Translations under genes and position numbers: made by a program | The notes under the pieces: model-generated | The model's input: the letters and a program-made list of their open reading frames with translations, nothing else | Told to the model about the DNA's origin: nothing | Database searches by the model: none | NCBI GenBank assembly: GCA_023434015.1 | Contig: JAEYTM010000272.1 | Location: 1 to 7,086, forward strand | Source: Pseudomonadota bacterium | GTDB lineage: Bacteria; Pseudomonadota; Alphaproteobacteria; Caulobacterales; Caulobacteraceae | DNA: 7,086 nucleotides | Direction of reading: 5' to 3' | In this document: positions 5,517-7,086 of the stretch, one piece after another | How positions within the stretch are numbered: position 1 is the first letter of the stretch | Layout: every line of letters starts with the position of its first letter

Positions 5517-6134
5517 TCAGCTCTCGGCGTCGCGCTTTTCCCAGACGTGATCGACGATGCCCCAGTCACGGGCTTCCTCGGCGGTCATGAAGCTGTCACG
5601 GTCGAGCACGGCCTCCACGGTCTCCACCGACTGGCCGGTGTGGCGGGCATAGAGTTCGTTCAGCCGGCGCTTGGTCTTGATGATGTCCTCGGCATGCCGC
5701 TCAATGTCGGAGGCCTTGCCGGAGAAGCCACCCGACGGCTGGTGCACCATGATCCGCGAGTTCGGCAGGGCGATCCGTTGGCCCTTCTCGCCCGCCATCA
5801 GCAGGAACGAGCCCATCGAGGCGGCCATACCCAGGCAGAGGGTGATCACCGGGCTCTTGATGTACTGCATGGTATCGTAGATCGCGAGGCCCGAGGTCAC
5901 CACTCCACCGGGGGAGTTGATGTACATCTGGATCTCTTTCTTGGGGTTCTCTGCCTCGAGGTGCAGCAACTGGGCGCAGATCAAGGAGGCCATGCCGTCC
6001 TCGACCGGACCGGCCAGGAAGACGATCCGATCCTTCAGCAGACGGGAGAAAATGTCGTAAGCGCGCTCGCCTCGGCTCGTCTGCTCGACGACCATCGGCA
6101 CGAGGCCCAGCGCGGTGGTGACGGGGTCACGCAT
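5517..6134 (-). CDS. clpP: ATP-dependent Clp protease proteolytic subunit ClpP
   Basis: ClpP forms the double-heptamer serine protease chamber that degrades polypeptides delivered by ClpX or ClpA in the cytosol. The 205-residue product has the normal length. The N-terminus (MRDPVTTALGLVPMVVEQTSRGERAYDI) matches the family, where the part before about residue 14 is often removed by self-processing. The catalytic triad is visible: S106 in GMAASMGS, H131 in MVHQPSGG, and D180 in LDRDSF. The oxyanion segment INSPGG is at 72-77. The start at 6134 is supported by this N-terminus and by AGGAAGGA at 6145-6152, spacing 10; the open frame further upstream is not ClpP-like. Two GANTC sites lie in the leader. 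The gene is followed by its own terminator, so the receiver-like/otsA pair downstream on the same strand is probably a separate unit. Confidence 0.98.
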   Translation of the reverse strand: MRDPVTTALGLVPMVVEQTSRGERAYDIFSRLLKDRIVFLAGPVEDGMASLICAQLLHLEAENPKKEIQMYINSPGGVVTSGLAIYDTMQYIKSPVITLCLGMAASMGSFLLMAGEKGQRIALPNSRIMVHQPSGGFSGKASDIERHAEDIIKTKRRLNELYARHTGQSVETVEAVLDRDSFMTAEEARDWGIVDHVWEKRDAES

Positions 6135-6191
6135 GGGGAGGGAGTCCTTCCTGGAATCTTTGCGAGCCTGCCGGTCGGCTCGCCGCCATGG

Positions 6192-6220
6192 ATATCGCGT
6201 GCCGAAGGCCAGGGCGCAAG
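6192..6220 (-). promoter_or_regulatory. Candidate clpP promoter
   Basis: On the minus strand CTTGCG (6215-6220) and CGATAT (6192-6197) are separated by 17 bases, about 58 bases upstream of the clpP ATG. CTTG-type -35 boxes occur in heat-shock promoters, and Caulobacter clpP has a heat-inducible promoter immediately upstream. The -10 is not a clear sigma-32 CCCCAT-type box, so the assignment is tentative. Confidence 0.3.
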
Positions 6221-6242
6221 CGGCCCGCGGAATTCCCCCGCC

Positions 6243-6267
6243 GGAACTGATCGCGGCCTCGCACGCT
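6243..6267 (+). promoter_or_regulatory. Candidate EcfG (SigT)-type stress promoter
   Basis: GGAAC at 6243-6247 and CGCT at 6264-6267 are 16 bases apart. The general-stress sigma factor of alphaproteobacteria recognises GGAAC-N16/17-CGTT, so this is a full -35 match with three of four bases at -10. It sits 27 bases before the ATG of the DUF2188-like gene, which would leave a short leader. Chance occurrence is possible. Confidence 0.3.
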
Positions 6268-6294
6268 GACGCAGCGGGAAGAGCCCGAGGTCCA

Positions 6295-6504
6295 ATGATC
6301 CAGTACGCGGTGACGCTCAAAGACGGCGATTGGACCGTCTTCCGGGACGGTCAGCCTCTTGAGCGAGGCCTGACACGCTCCGCCGCCATTCAGCTGGCCC
6401 AGGACCTGGCGTTCGACGCCGAGTCGCGGGGCTCCGCCGTCGAGCTTCTCATCCAGGGCTATTACGGAGACATGTCCCGCCGCCTGAGCGGCGGCGAGGA
6501 CTGA
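6295..6504 (+). CDS. Small DUF2188-like protein, 69 residues
   Basis: From the ATG at 6295 the product is 69 residues: MIQYAVTLKDGDWTV, then a helix rich in Ala (TRSAAIQLAQDLAFDAESRG), then the strand AVELLIQGYYGDM and a polar tail. A short strand with a GxWxV motif, a G-containing turn, an Ala-rich helix with Ai..A..lA spacing and a final ELLIQG strand resembles the DUF2188 family of small proteins, whose biochemical role is not established. GAGG at 6287-6290, four bases before the ATG, supports this start. The frame runs upstream to about 6115, antisense to the clpP start, and that extension is rejected. It is divergent from clpP and converges with the next gene, with four bases between the stops. 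A possible stress promoter precedes it. Confidence 0.65.
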   Translation: MIQYAVTLKDGDWTVFRDGQPLERGLTRSAAIQLAQDLAFDAESRGSAVELLIQGYYGDMSRRLSGGED

Positions 6505-6512
6505 CGCGTCAG
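6501..6512. repeat. Perfect 12-bp palindrome holding both convergent stop codons
   Basis: CTGACGCGTCAG is its own reverse complement. It contains the TGA of the plus-strand DUF2188-like gene (6502-6504) and the TGA of the minus-strand coiled-coil gene (6509-6511). A 7-bp hairpin (CCGCCGC, loop CTGA, GCGGCGG; 6477-6494) lies just before it. There is no T-run, so these are not clear intrinsic terminators. Confidence 0.7.
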
Positions 6513-6859
6513 CGGCGCGCGGCGGACTTGGCTTCGCGCTTCGCGCGGGCTTCGGCCTTGGCCTGGGCCTTACGTTCCTTGCGTTCCTGGCGCTTCAGCT
6601 CGAGCTGAGCTTCTTCATTGTTCTCAAGCGCGATCCGGGCCGCTTCCGCGGCGGCCTCGGCGGCCTCACGAGCGGCTTCCTTCTCGGCGGCGCGCTTGGC
6701 GCGCACTTCCTCAAGCTCGCGAGCCTTGCGCTCGGCGCGGGTCTCGAAAACCTCGGCGGTGACAGTGGGCTTGGGCTTGAACTTGGCCAGCAGGGCCTTG
6801 CGGGCCTCCGCCTGACTTTCGAGTCGTTCGGCGAACCCGCCGATCTTCTGGTCGCGCAT
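6509..6859 (-). CDS. Highly charged coiled-coil protein (DUF6481-like)
   Basis: The 116-residue product is almost entirely Ala, Glu, Lys and Arg after residue 35. The N-terminal part (MRDQKIGGFAERLESQAEARKALLAKFKPKP) is followed by a short VTAEVFETRAER segment and a long uninterrupted predicted helix with many RKARELEE/RAAEKEA-type repeats, ending in a strongly basic tail (AKREAKSAARR). I recall similar proteins annotated as DUF6481 in Caulobacterales and related groups; the function is not known. No signal peptide, membrane segment or enzyme motif is present. The basic tail would suit nucleic-acid or ribosome contact, but that is speculation. The start at 6859 has only a weak AGAAAG-type Shine-Dalgarno. 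It lies downstream of ndk on the same strand, 66 bases after the ndk stop, with a hairpin in between. Low-complexity composition makes homology by eye uncertain. Confidence 0.7.
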   Translation of the reverse strand: MRDQKIGGFAERLESQAEARKALLAKFKPKPTVTAEVFETRAERKARELEEVRAKRAAEKEAAREAAEAAAEAARIALENNEEAQLELKRQERKERKAQAKAEARAKREAKSAARR

Positions 6860-6883
6860 CGTTACTTTCTGAATATGCAGGGA

Positions 6884-6909
6884 CGTCGGCGGGGAAACCC
6901 GCGCCGACG
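6884..6909 (-). terminator. Hairpin downstream of ndk, possible terminator
   Basis: Arms CGTCGGCGGGG and CCCGCGCCGACG around an AAA loop form a GC-rich stem with one small bulge, 17 bases after the ndk stop. On the minus strand it is followed by CCCTGCATATTC rather than a T-run, so it may attenuate transcription or protect the mRNA end rather than terminate fully. Confidence 0.5.
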
Positions 6910-6925
6910 CCTGTCGGTTGCCGCC

Positions 6926-7086
6926 TTAGCCGACGATCTCGTCTTCGGTGAAGAACTGAACGATCTCGAGCTTGGCGTTGTCCTGGCTGTCGGAGCCGTG
7001 GACCGAGTTTTCGCCGACGCTTTCGGCGAACAGCTTGCGGATGGTGCCATCGGCGGCCTGGGCCGGGTTGGTGGCGCCCATCACTT
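6926..7086 (-). CDS. ndk: Nucleoside diphosphate kinase, C-terminal part (runs off window)
   Basis: Fifty-two residues plus a TAA stop are visible on the minus strand; the N-terminal two thirds lie beyond the right edge. Ndk transfers the gamma phosphate of ATP to nucleoside diphosphates through a phospho-histidine and keeps NTP/dNTP pools balanced in the cytosol. The visible part starts VMGATNPAQAADGTIRK, the conserved segment before the active site, and includes the signature NSVHGSD, whose His is the phosphorylated catalytic residue. The end (EIVQFFTEDEIVG) is the usual bacterial Ndk C-terminus. The first base pair group at 7085-7086 is a partial codon ending AA. No defects are seen in this part. 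Confidence 0.96.
   Translation of the reverse strand, partial: VMGATNPAQAADGTIRKLFAESVGENSVHGSDSQDNAKLEIVQFFTEDEIVG

Noticed and set aside
5505..6269. 254-codon plus-strand ORF opposite clpP
   Set aside because: Antisense to the whole of clpP; its His/Gly/Val-rich sequence reflects the complement of ClpP codons.

Overview
The window looks like a chromosomal segment of an alphaproteobacterium of the Caulobacterales (Caulobacter/Phenylobacterium/Brevundimonas type). It is GC-rich with strong G/C third-position preference. The ClpP and ClpX proteins are very close to the Caulobacter versions. A HAD phosphatase gene lies in opposite orientation between clpP and clpX, which is the published Caulobacter crescentus clpP-cicA-clpX layout. 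Family and synteny statements are from memory; no search was run.

Layout. 1-675 (minus): N-terminal part of an FG-GAP/VCBS repeat protein that runs off the left edge. 676-897: non-coding or decayed DNA. 898-1140 (plus): remnant of an AraC-type regulator, mostly its HTH domain. 1137-1325 (minus): small unknown ORF whose stop shares a CTAG with the AraC remnant. 1427-1458: strong intrinsic terminator of clpX. 1477-2739 (minus): clpX. 2740-2957: divergent promoter region. 2958-3623 (plus): cicA-like HAD-IB phosphatase. 3629-5005 (minus): otsA, trehalose-6-phosphate synthase. 5062-5364 (minus): short degenerate receiver-like ORF just upstream of otsA. 5453-5491: intrinsic terminator of clpP. 5517-6134 (minus): clpP. 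6135-6294: divergent promoter region. 6295-6504 (plus): small DUF2188-like gene. 6509-6859 (minus): charged coiled-coil protein, DUF6481-like. 6926-7086 (minus): C-terminal end of ndk. No gene-free gap exceeds about 220 bases.

How it fits together. ClpX unfolds substrates and feeds them to ClpP. The two genes are separated and each ends in its own terminator or has its own upstream region, so they are probably transcribed independently, as reported for Caulobacter. Compared with that locus, two genes (otsA and the receiver-like ORF) lie between cicA and clpP. OtsA makes trehalose 6-phosphate; no OtsB phosphatase is visible here. The left third (FG-GAP protein, AraC remnant, orphan small ORF) looks like less constrained accessory DNA next to the conserved Clp block.

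I found no defence system, CRISPR array, insertion sequence or RNA gene. The best leads are the degenerate receiver ORF coupled to otsA, the otsA insertion in the clp locus, and an AT-rich rare-codon patch with a perfect inverted repeat in the clpX linker.
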